Shown piece after piece: positions 1 to 18,400 of a stretch of 64,000 nt of DNA. The notes under the pieces were generated by a model. The model saw only the letters and a list, made by a program, of their open reading frames with translations, was not told the DNA's origin and searched no databases. Made by a program: the position numbers and the translations under genes. Numbering within the stretch: the first letter of the stretch is position 1; the number at the start of each line of letters is the position of its first letter. Source of the DNA: Hirundichthys speculiger (Eukaryota > Chordata > Actinopteri > Beloniformes > Exocoetidae); the NCBI GenBank assembly GCA_018398805.1, contig JAGFBZ010000172.1, forward strand, positions 124,001 through 188,000, read 5' to 3'.

Positions 1-106
1 ATAGTCACAGGAGGGGAGATAATGCAAGCTATTATTGGTTACAGCTGACTGGCTAATTGGTTCTTTGATACTGCCTATCACATCAAGCTTGCATATCACT
101 TTTCAG

Positions 107-7641
<7,535 letters not shown>

Positions 7642-10325
7642 GCTTCTAGTAAACCTGGAATTCTAGCTCTCGATTATGATTCAGATCAAAGAATGCCCTG
7701 AGACTCTCACCCCAGTTCTGGCCCCTCTCTCTGACTCTAGCTGGCCTTGTTCCTCTGCAATTCAGGCTTTAATGTCCAGCTGTAAAGGGGGATGCTGCTT
7801 GCAGCTCTTTTCTAAATGCCTTCTGCCCTTAAGCAGCATTCTGGAAGCACATCAGCACAGGGCCTACACATATAGCAAATACACAATGTGGACACTCAGG
7901 TTAGGGAGAAGGGCCAGTTAATGACTTGGAAAGAATTTATTTCCCCTTTCTCCATACAACTCAGTTCAATAGAAGTCAGAACATTTATCTTTGAAACTAA
8001 GCTCAGACACCAAAGGACAACCTGTTCTGCTGCTCCAATGTTACAACTGGATCCACTGTGAATTAAGTTACTGGAATGTTCTCTTTGCCTGTATGTATAT
8101 GCACGAATGGCCCATCTGCAGATACATACACGCTTATGCAATAGGCCAAGATGAAGGCTATTTTGTCTCGAAAGGGTTTTTGTATATGTAAGGGGTTGGA
8201 AGGGCTGTAAGCCAATGCTGTCCGTGCCTGGTGCAGTCCATTATATGGCTGGGGACTCCACAAAGATTTCAATTTTCTACATTTAAGATGAATTCCTTAC
8301 ATCTGAGCCTCTTGTAAATATTTGACATGGAACATGCACTCATCCATCTGTGGCCATGCACTTAATGCTTCAAAAAATGTTCACCAGTGTCCCAGAAGCT
8401 ATAATCTAATGTTGCAATCTCTAATTTCTTTTCCTACTTTTACCTAATGGTATCAAAGATGGGTATGGTGCATGTCCACCCAAATGCAGAATTTGAGAAT
8501 TTTGAGGTTGTATTTCTGGTATGATGGTAAAGGCTAATATTGTTAAATGGCCTTTGAAGTTAAATTGGATCAGTGTTAATTTCATTGTAAATGATTCATG
8601 ACTCCCCTTCCTACAAGATTTTTTTTTTTTTAATTTTTACTTTTTTCTACAGATGAATTTATGGATAAGAATTAACCTTGAATATTTTGATAGTAAAGGT
8701 TATAACTCCTACAAGGGGTTTGAAAAGCACATCTTGGCCACTGCAATCAGTTTTTTTCCTCTTTCCTCCTCTCAAGGAGACCGCCTTTCCACAACAAAAT
8801 TTCTTCATGCATAAGAGGCAGATGACTTTTTTTTTTTTCAAACAAAAAAAAAACTAAAACAAAAAAAGGAAAAACATTCCACAAAAAGAACAAAAAATCC
8901 TCAAGACTTTAGCTGTATTAAGTTTACTTTATTTTTCATGTTTAATAACTCCATGTCAATGTGCCACACTGATTTTTAAACTTTTTTTTTTCCTTTTGCT
9001 GTTGATAAGCTTTTATTTTCTGTATGGTAATCTTCATGCAGGTGCTGTTCAGGTGAAACACCAGTTATTTTTATTTTTTATGTTTTTAAAAGTTTAACTA
9101 TTCTGTATGATGTGCGAGCGAAAGTTTATTCAGTCAATCTGGAGCGTTCATGCCCAGTGAAGTCAAGTTTTTAAGTTTTCTTTTGTGTGTACGTGTGTGT
9201 GAGGATTGGTAATTTTTGTTAAACTGATTAAGTTAAAGCTCATTCTGTAAATGACAGGTAATGGACTGGTGATGAGGTCTCAACACTGTAGCCATTTCAC
9301 CAAAGAAGGTTCAAGTCATAACCTGGAAAAACACGATCCATCACCGAGCATTGAGAAGTGGTTTCTGGTTGTCCATGTCCTGTTAACACTGCAGCGACGG
9401 TACTCTGGAAATGGTGTCAAAGGCACCATTATGCTGATAATAGGGCACTGTACTAGTTCTAAAAATGCCTTTCTACAGATGCATCATTGAGGTTTTATGT
9501 CTTATAATAAGACTTACTTGAATTTGTGTATGCAGCTGTTTTTCTCCAGTTTTTTAAGTACTTTGCTATCTGTAATCTTAAAGCATTAAGCTGAAGATGA
9601 AGGCAATCTTCAGAGTTTTGAAGATGCCAAGTTCAGTATTCTGCCGTTTTCCTCCCTCTTGAGCTTCATACAAGTTTGTCCCTACTTTTTGATAGGGTCT
9701 GATACACAAACGCACAGACTTTGGCCATACTCTGTAATATCGTGATTGGTAATAGAGTTTTCTTGGTCATGACCATTTCTACTATCTGTCAAATGGCAGT
9801 TTTTTTTTTTTTTTCTCTTGAACTGCCTTTTATTTGGGGAAAGGGGACACCGATATCCTCTAGTCTTCCTTTTTTTTTTTTTTTTTTTTTTATTGTATGT
9901 CCTTTTTTTGAAGTAAGGAAGTGTTAAAATTCTGTCATTCATTCAGATGGACAGTATCATGAACCTCCCAGAGTTTGAATGTAGCCCACAGGCATTTACA
10001 ATCCAGCGACATTGATCAAACATTATATAAATGGTTCCTCTTGATGGAGTATCAGTTTGTACTGATACAGGCCTGACAGTTTTGGAACTAATGCCTGATT
10101 TTATTTTATTTTATTTTTTGCCCCAGGCCCATATTATTCATGGGATAGAATGTAAACTACACAAAGACCTTCAAATACAAAAAATATTTTTGATTTAAAA
10201 TAAGCACTTTACTGTACCATGTGAATGATTGCAGTTCACTCAAGGCAAAATTTAGTTGACAAAGAATTTTGTATTGTTTTTCTTAAAAAAAATGCAATAA
10301 AAAACTTTAAAGTACAATCTCATCT
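7642..10325 (+). other. mknk2 3' untranslated region
   Basis: No coding potential is visible after the mknk2 stop at 7639-7641. A canonical AATAAA at 10296-10301 is followed within about 25 bases by a T/G-rich stretch, giving a 3' UTR of about 2.7 kb. A long AU-rich 3' UTR suits a tightly regulated kinase mRNA. Several T and A tracts occur (8823-8860, 9800-9817, 9870-9890). Earlier polyadenylation sites cannot be excluded. Confidence 0.65.
10296..10301 (+). terminator. Polyadenylation signal AATAAA, probable mknk2 3' end
   Basis: An exact AATAAA in the expected strand, 2.65 kb beyond the stop codon. It is followed by a GTTTGTATTTTATTT-like downstream element. Confidence 0.55.
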
Positions 10326-11506
10326 GACTGGTTTGTATTTTATTTAAAAGCCTCTCTGATAAACACTGTTTCCAGTGTCGCTCGTTTCATATTAACCAGC
10401 AGTCTTATCTTATGGCCAAGGCTGAGGCCGTCTCCTTTGAGTCTTTAACAGTAAATCCCTCTATCAGTAACACTCCCTGATATGAGAGCTGAATATGTCA
10501 CGTGTGTCCTTGGCTGCAAGTAAATATGAGCTCACTTCTCTCCTTACTGAAATGTGACTGGTTTCACCTTGCATTAGTCATGTGGAATGCAGCTGTGGGG
10601 GCGCTCTTCCTCAAATCATGGGCATATCTGACAAAACTGATGCAACCAGCTGCAAGAGCTGCAGCTCCTGTGTGCCAGTTTGTGGAGATCCCCTAGAGAC
10701 GCAGAATGACTGAGGATAAACTAAATGCTGGTTTCCTATTTCAATATTTGAGCAAGGCAAAAATCATGTCTATATATTGTCCTTGGGTTTGGTTGAAAGC
10801 TGATTTATAAGTGAAAAGAATTATATCTAATGGCAACAATAATAGTGAGCGGCCACACTGAACTTTCACTTGCTGGTTCCATTTGTGCTTGTTATTCTGT
10901 TTTATTTGGAATTAAATACTCCTACCCTAGGGGGTGTATATTGGCTGATTAAAAAGTATTAGTACCAATTGTCAGGGTCCTTATTTTATTTACCCAGCAC
11001 TCTGAAAGACAGATATTCTCAGTTAAACTATTACAAGCTGATTCTTCATTGCATGAAAAAAGTCATCAAAACTATCCAAGTGTTTCTGTCAGTCCAGTCA
11101 ATGATTATTTCAGCTCTATCACTGTATATTTTAATCTATGTATTCTGGGATTTTCTTCCGTCCTTCCCTCCAGCAGCACTTCACGTAGGTAGATTTATTG
11201 GTTTTCTTAAAAGCTGAAAACACTCACACAAAACTGTCCATTGCATAACTTCTTTTCAGCATAGCAAACGTCACAGGGTGTGAGAAGATGACATGATGCA
11301 ACAGCAGTGTTTTCTGTACAACATCCAGGGAACATCAGAGAAGCAAAAGGAGAATTCACAGACATTTGTCTCCCTCTGCTGGACACTTCTCCCAGCTGTA
11401 TGAAGAACCTTTCAGCCGTGAATAAACTTGTACTGCACACTCTTGGTATTCAGTTTGATATAGTGCATCTCAGGTCTTCAGTCCGGTATTATGAAGCTGC
11501 ACACCT

Positions 11507-13199
11507 GAAGACTGCAGTCTCAGGCCCGCAGTTTCAGAGCTCCAGTTCTCGGACCCTTGTGTTTTCTCGGCAGTGCCACCTAGTGATTGGGTGATAGTAT
11601 AGCAGACCTAAAGACTGCTGTTACAGACCATAGACTGCATAGCACAGAAAACATCCATGTGCTTCTTATTTATTTTTACTTGGGAAAATATTAAAATAGA
11701 CTATACAATAATGATAAATATGCTTGTGGGGACCTGTAACGTTTATCTGTACAAAAGCAATGAAGCAATGAACACCAGCAAAATTATTGCCGAAGTGTAA
11801 GAAAATTCATTTAGCTGATGAACTCACAAAACAGTCCTCTACAAATGAATCCCTATGAAGTAACGGTGGACTAGTTAGAAACTTGGGACTGGTTTGCTTG
11901 TGTTCCTCATTGTGCAGGCTGCAAAAGGGTGGAACGAGCGAACTGAGAAGCAGGCTGAAATACATTCACTTTAGCTCAGTTACAATTAGCTATTTTAGTT
12001 TGGCAGGATTAGTTTATGGCAACCGGGGATCATTAAAATTACTTTTCATTCGTTTTGACCAAATCTGTCTTCGTTTAAAGTGTCGCTACCAAAGCAACAT
12101 CCAAAATAAGTGGCTCCAAAGCTGAAACGAGGGCGAGCCGAGCTCCTCTGGGACCCGCCGGTCATCTAACCCCCAGCGTAGGGCTCGGCAGTCAATCAAA
12201 ATCAATCAAAGCAGACAATCAGTAATCTTGCCCATGTCAACTATTTCAGTTGTTTATATTCTCTAAATATTCAGCAGAGGCTACCCAGTACCGTGGAACA
12301 TGACGTGTAAGGGAAGCAGCACTCACACTCATCCGGGGCTTTGCAGATTCATGTCTTTCCGGTCTTTCCCCCACCAGTGGGATCCTCGGTTATTCAACAA
12401 CAACAACGTGCTTATATAAAGCCTCTCTAGTCCAGTGACCACATAAGGCACTTTTACAATGCAAGCAGCTTTGTCTCACTGCCACACACACGTGAACTAG
12501 ATTGATTTATTTAATAGACTTAATTACACCTATAATTACTCCTATTATTCCTATAAAATCAAATTACACCATGGTTAATGTACATGAAACCTAGACAGGA
12601 TTTATTGTTACCAATTAACCTAAAAAGCACGTCTTTGGGGTGGGAGGAAACCGGAGTACCCGGGGTAAACCCATGCATACACAGGGAGAACATACAACAT
12701 ACATACAAACTCCACACAGAAAGATCCAGCTGAACCAAGACTCCATACAAAGTAGACAGATCACCACTCGTGTAGCCTATCAGTGCTGATCTCTTCCTTG
12801 TCAAAATGATGGGAAAATAGCCTGGAATTTCTTGTGAAGTTCAACACGTCGACATTCTCATCCGTTCTGTCCTTCCCCTCACGCCAAATCAGTGCCTTCC
12901 ATCGTCTCTGTGCAGAGAGACTGACGACAGAGACCAAAACCAACGTTTGGACCAGGCTGTAAGTAGCCCATGTTTATTTCTACCGCAAAGTTGGGACATT
13001 TTAACATGGAGGTTGATGGGGATTTGCTCTGTTTTGGAGCACCACACTTGTGGTCAGTCAAGGAATTGCAATTTCTTTTTCTTTTTTTTTAAATTACTTT
13101 GTGGATTGCTTCAATTTGGATGTGGTGATGTTGGCACTTGGTCATCATCCAATATGGTGGGTGCAGTCCTGAGACTGTGGTCCTGAAACTGTAGTCTTC
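11507..13199 (-). mobile_element. Decayed THAP-type DNA transposon relic bounded by imperfect inverted repeats
   Basis: A 31-base segment at 11507-11537 is matched by the reverse complement of 13169-13199 with 26 of 31 identities, so the two form inverted repeats 1.7 kb apart. Between them, the minus strand of 12759-12900 encodes a fragment with the end of a THAP-like zinc finger: a tryptophan, then NFTRNSRLFSHHFDKEE, where Cys of the expected CSHHF has become Phe. The same sequence recurs at 47.1-47.3 kb, so it is a dispersed element. A further shared block lies at 12301-12380. A truncated SINE-like piece interrupts this copy. Seen: the inverted repeats and the paralogous copy. Inferred: THAP origin and that the inverted repeats are its termini; no target-site duplication was established. 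Confidence 0.45.
12594..12728 (-). repeat. Truncated fish SINE-like repeat inside the THAP relic
   Basis: On the minus strand this reads as the body of a very common fish dispersed repeat: TGTGTGGAGTTTG, then ATGTTCTCCC, GGGTTTACCCCGGGTACTCC, TTTCCTCCCACC and GGTTAATTGG in order. The same family is present nearly full length at 27.57-27.90 kb. It separates two blocks that are adjacent in the 47 kb copy of the THAP element, so it probably inserted after that element did. Confidence 0.5.
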
Positions 13200-14389
13200 A
13201 TGTCTGCAGATTTAAGCCATGTTCCTCCTACAGGCTGTAGTTTCCCTGCTCCAAAACACCTCGCTCAAATTAATGGTTTGTGGAGACCTTGATAACAAGC
13301 TAATGTATTAATCATAAATCAGGTATACTTTACAATCAAATTACATATGAAAGTGCAAATCAACTTTGTGTGTGCTTCAGGTCATATATATTTTATCTTC
13401 TCTCAGCTTGTTGGCTAATTGGAATCAGGTGTGTTAGAGGACCCCCCCCCCCCCTTTTTTTTTTTTTTTCTTGGAGAAGAATCCAAATGTAATTATAGGA
13501 ATAGCCTGAAATGCTTCCAGGAACTTTGGTGGTCTGCATTTTACATTTCTGATCATAAATCCTAAATAATGAAGTAACGAAGTTCCATCTCATTAATGAA
13601 AATCTGTTCTAAATATAAATTTCACTTTAGCCAAGATGCCTTTGGTTTGTTTTTCATTTTTTTGAAGCAAAAAAGACAATTGTGTAGAAAATCATTCAAT
13701 CAAATTAAGTCACGAATAAGTTTATTTGGGTACTTCCCCCTGTGCTTTAAACTGTGTTTTCAAAGTCACATCACAAATTAACAACAGATGCTACATTTAA
13801 GCATGTGACTTTTAAGTGTAAACCTTTAAGCCAAATGCTAATGTGTTAATACACTTTATACTCTCTAGAGTCACTAAATCAATATTTTCTTTTTATTTGG
13901 TGGGCGACTTTTTAATCATGGGCAACATTTTACTGAGGTTAAAGAGTTAGCATGTTGCTGTAAAAACAGATTAGGATCACACCTGTGCATATAGGAAATT
14001 TCTTGAATTATATTCTTTTGTGGAAAAAATAAACAACGTGTTTTCAAGATTGAGTTTCAAAGTCCAGCTTGGAAAGGAAAAAAAAAGAAATTAAAAACAA
14101 ATATAGCTTGTAATAAAAAGCTGTGCGTCAGAGTGGCAATCTACCACCTCGACAGTCTACATTCGGACGTAAATTAACACAGCTTATATTCTTAATTGCC
14201 ACATCTGCTTCCCATCGTTCCTATGGGTAAAAAAATATTTTCCCACTACAACAAAAAAATGTATGACGTGCCATAATGATAGAAATCCTCTTATAATTTA
14301 CCTTTAACAAGATGAAGCACACATAAAACGCATGGATAGACGTTAAATAAATTGACTGCTGTGGGTTTACCTGCTGAGAAGCCGCCAGT

Positions 14390-14998
14390 GATTACGTCAT
14401 CCGCTTGATTGGCCGTCCTGTGCACCTGAGAATACCATGTGCCTGTGTGGAGCGTACAAAAACGTCGGAACAGGGGTTTGTCTGAGCTTTGCCAGTGGAG
14501 TTCAAGGTAGGTGTCAGTAAGGACCTCTTTAGAAAGAGTATTAGTTTGAATGTTTGATGTTTGACGATTGTCTGTGAAATTGAAGATATTCTTGTTAGAA
14601 TGGTCACATGTCTTGGGGTCATTTAGAGCCAAACTAATAACCTGAACGCAAATGTGACGGGTTATTTCAGACATGAGGTTACTCACATTAATTAGTCCCC
14701 TAAAGATTTAATAATTTTTAAAATGTGACATTTTTTTAACTGATTTGACCCAGATGTAATTTCATCAAACCATGGATTTTTTTTCCTCCAAAGAAATTGA
14801 GGAGCACATCACGATGGAAGCAGTGACTGTCCCAATAAAGCCTGTGACTATGAACCAAGACCAATATTGATATATTTTTTTAAATGTTTTATTAAATTCC
14901 CTTTCTCCTCTTTGTCATTTTCTGTTTCAGGTCAAAGGCTGTGCAGACGACCAGTCCTGTGGGTTCCTGTGAAATAAAATGTTGAAATCTTGTCTTTT
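14390..14998 (+). other. Candidate short spliced transcript, unknown function
   Basis: A CRE-like ATTACGTCAT (14391-14400) and an inverted CCAAT box (GATTGG, 14407-14412) precede a segment ending in a strong donor, CAAG|GTAGGT, at 14506/14507. Downstream, a long pyrimidine tract and TTTCAG end at 14930, followed by a roughly 60-base segment with AATAAA at 14973-14978. Promoter motifs, donor, acceptor and polyA signal occur in the right order within 600 bases. No conserved protein is visible; a short frame starting ATGGAAGCAGTG (14814 on) lies in between. It could be a small non-coding RNA gene, a minor protein gene, or chance. Confidence 0.25.
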
Positions 14999-15272
14999 TT
15001 GACTCGTATGCAAACTGCAACGCCATAATGAGAATCACTGCAGGGTTGACTAATTAACCTCATTTGGTACTTGAGCTTCCAGGGAGCTCATTTAGTGAGG
15101 GTTAAAAACATTATATAAAACAAAATGCAAACACTTTTGTTACTAATAAGTGATATATTAACAGTATTATTTTAAACAGCTCTAGTTCTTATTTGTGTGT
15201 ACGCAGTTTTAAATTATGATTATACATATGGCTAAGCCAGTACATCGACTGTATAAACTAATATTCGTTCTG

Positions 15273-15460
15273 TGACGTCATTGAGCGTGTGAACTGTAGC
15301 CTCACGCGAGACTTGAGCTTTCTCGTCCAGTCCAACATGGCGCCTTAGGGACGTTGTTATTGTTCTGTCGATCCTCCAGCAGCTGCAGTCTGTTTGAAAA
15401 CCTGCGCGGTGTTAAAGACCGAGTGCGTTCATGCGGGCATGAGAGGAACGTCCGAAGATA
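15273..15460 (+). promoter_or_regulatory. rexo1 promoter and 5' UTR
   Basis: A perfect CREB/ATF site TGACGTCA lies at 15273-15280. A YY1-type element AACATGGCGCC lies at 15334-15344, the arrangement typical of TATA-less housekeeping promoters, where YY1 sites overlap the start site. The stretch is richer in CG dinucleotides than the flanks. Transcription probably starts near 15310-15345. Confidence 0.55.
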
Positions 15461-15495
15461 ATGTTAAGATCCACCGGCTTCTTCCGAGGGATTGA
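15439..15495 (+). other. Upstream ORF overlapping the rexo1 start codon
   Basis: An ATG at 15439 opens an 18-codon frame, different from that of rexo1, which stops at 15493-15495, past the rexo1 ATG at 15461. A second minimal frame (ATG CGG GCA TGA) begins at 15431. Such overlapping uORFs usually lower main-frame translation. Use of either is inferred only. Confidence 0.4.
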
Positions 15496-18400
15496 CTGCC
15501 CGTTTTATGCGGACTACGGCGACGGGAAAGGCGTTAAAAATGGGTGTAACAGACCGTACTGTCACTTCAGGCACAGTCAGCAGAGACGGTCGTCCTCCGG
15601 AGTACCGGCAGATATTAAAAAGCAGAGAGACCTTCACTCCGGACACAAAGGTTCTTATTTCCTTAAATACGGAATTGACTTGTTTGTGACGTCTCTGCCC
15701 GTGGAGATTCGTGGAGCGGAACACGGCGCTGAAATACGGGCAGACAGCAGGCGGTTGAGTGAATTTCTAGTCATGTTGGTTGCACTTTGCCAGGAAGTGC
15801 ACTGTTGGGTCCATCTCTCATGTGGATGCTATAAACATTGGTACAGGTAGCCACGCACAATAACAGTGATACACAGCGCGGCACAAACATGACATGCACG
15901 AAACAAATGAGCAGCTAGTAAAGTGATTTAAAGTGTTTCTCTTCACCTGTTTTAGAATATCAAAGATACAGTATGTACTCAGAGAAAACTAGTTTTAATA
16001 GTTCATATTTGCAGAAAAACTTGTCAGTGATCTATGAGGGACAACAAATCGCCTACTGCAATCGAGTTACAATGTTCAACTAATTGTGATATTTATAGTC
16101 ATATCACCCAGCCCTGTTTAACATAGACATTTCAAGGTAAGCAGATCACAACTGCCCTCACTTTGCAGCATCTACGATGTCATGATGCTGTCAATGAAAC
16201 ATGGTTTTAACCCACCATCAAATGACAGTTATGTATCCTCAGACAAGAAAATGATTTCTGTGTCGGTTGTGGTGGTGAAATTGTCCCAAAAAAAAAAAAA
16301 AAATCTCTTAAACTGGCAACTTGTGTTCTTTTAATTTCACTTTGAGGATTAAAGCACTATTGAATTTAATGTATTTAGACTAATCAAAGATTTGCTTGCC
16401 AACTTGTTTTTCAGTAACTGCCATTATCACACATGACATGTCACACATCGTCAGATCTCTGTGTGTGTATATAAATAGTATAAGATGGTGGTAAGACCTG
16501 CAATATTGTGTAGTTTAGAGACTGTGGCGCTGACGAAGGCAGCGGATGTTGGATGTTTTGGAGAGAAAGTCAGAGAGGCCAGACTGACGCGTGCAGAGGA
16601 GGGACAGTGAATATGTCTGTAGAAGGATGATGAGGTTGAAACTGCCAGGCAGGAGGCCTGGAGGAAGACGAGATTTATGGATGTAGTAAAAGAGGTTAAG
16701 AAGTTAGTTCATGTGAGAAAAGAGGATACAGAGGATGGGTTAGATGGAGGTGCCCTGAAATAGTTGTATAGATGCATAGTAATGTGATCAACATTAAATC
16801 TGCTCATGGGAATGATTGTGTTGGTGCATTTCTATCCAGCAGTAGCACTAAAAGTTTCTTTTGTGTTGCTTGCATCCCTTCAGAACAAGGTTACGATCCC
16901 TTCAACCCAGAAGTAGTGAGACCACAAGAGCAACAGAATGGAAAGTCAGCTGCTTCAGGAGACATCAGCGGTGCTTTGGAGCTGGTCAACAAGGCCATTG
17001 AGGAGGTTCGCTGTGAGGTGGAGAGGGAGAAGAGGAAGCTCTCACTGATTGGGGATGAACAATACAATCCCAGTGAGAGTAGTAGTTTATCTTCGTCTGA
17101 ACCTGCTAAAAGTAAAGCAGCTGGTTCACACATGGGCTATGATCCTGGGACCTATCAGATCTCATCAGGAGGTTATAATCCAACTCCAAGTTGCAGCAAG
17201 TACACGTTGGATTCAGACAATCAGGGGAACAATGGTAACTCAATGGAATATATTCCTACTTCATTGAAAAAGCCTTCTGCACGGACACAATTGCATCCAC
17301 ATCTTTCTCCTCCCCCCAGCCCAAAGCTTTCAAACAGTACACCATCCTCTAAGTGCAAATACACTGTGGACAATTCTAGACCATCTACAGACATGGAGTA
17401 TGACCCTCTGTCCAACTACTCAGCTGGAATCGCAGTGAAAAGCAAGAGGGACGAGGGTGCTCAACCTGTTAAGACTGGGGGCCGTGAGACACACAAACCA
17501 CCAGGGACCGAGTTGTCAGATGAGGAGTATGTTGTAGCCTTGAAAAAGCCATGGCAGCCGAGGGTAGACACAAAAAAGTACACCATTTCTGACTCTGATG
17601 GTGAGAGTTCTGGAACAGAGTACAGGCCCACCTCACTCAGCAATCTCCAGCAAAGAAAGTGCAACATTGGGTCAGCTGGAAATGCTTTTGAGAAGGACAG
17701 AAAAGAGAGGACTGAAAGTGTGTTAGGGGCTCTGACACAGAGGAACAAAGAAGAGTTGGCACGGGACTTAGACTCCCCGGAAGGTGACAAACAAAAAGGC
17801 AACCCAGAGAAAAAGAAAGTGGCTGATCGAACTAGTCATGAGAAAAGAGGTAAATCCGAGAAAGCGCATAAACTTGTGAACGAAATAAAAAAATCATCCA
17901 GTAAGAGCAGCAGCAGTAGTAAAGACAAAGGGTCTGTAAAGAGCTCCAACCAGGACTCTGCAAAGAAGGAGAACAAGGGTCATGGGAAGAAGGATGATAG
18001 GAAGGACAAATTAAAGTTAAAAACATCAGATAAAGTTCAGAGGGAAGGCAGAGAAGAAAAGAGAGGTGATGGTAAGATCAAGACAGTGGAAAAAACGAAA
18101 AGAGACTCAAACAAACAAGAGAAAGATTCAAGAGAAAGCAAAAAACTGAAAACTTCAGACTTCAGAGAAAAAGAAAAAGAGCACAGCAAGCATAGAGACT
18201 ATCAACTCAAAAATGGTCAAACTGACAGTATTAAAAAAGAAAAAGACATAAAGAAAATTAGTAAAAGTAGTTCGAGCAGCAGTAAAGGCAGTTTGGCTAA
18301 CCGTAACGATAAACTGAAGCAAAGCATCAGCTCATCTAACGGGAAGAGGCTTGAGGACAAAAGGCAGAGTTTGAGTCTGAGTCATGCAGACCTGTTTGGA

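Larger units (their letters stand above)
10326..14380. other. Intergenic region mknk2-rexo1, repeat-derived in part
   Basis: I find no conserved coding exon between the mknk2 polyA site and the candidate transcript at 14.4 kb. The middle (11.5-13.2 kb) is a THAP-type transposon relic with a truncated SINE inside, listed separately. The rest is AT-rich with C/T homopolymers at 13441-13470. Short open frames here show no recognisable domain. Confidence 0.6.

Noticed and set aside
9682..9942. Lysine-rich minus-strand frame in the mknk2 3' UTR
   Set aside because: The lysines come from T homopolymers read in antisense; this is low-complexity artefact.
14291..14686. 131-codon minus-strand open frame upstream of rexo1
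   Set aside because: No family motif, and it overlaps promoter-like motifs on the other strand; judged a chance frame.
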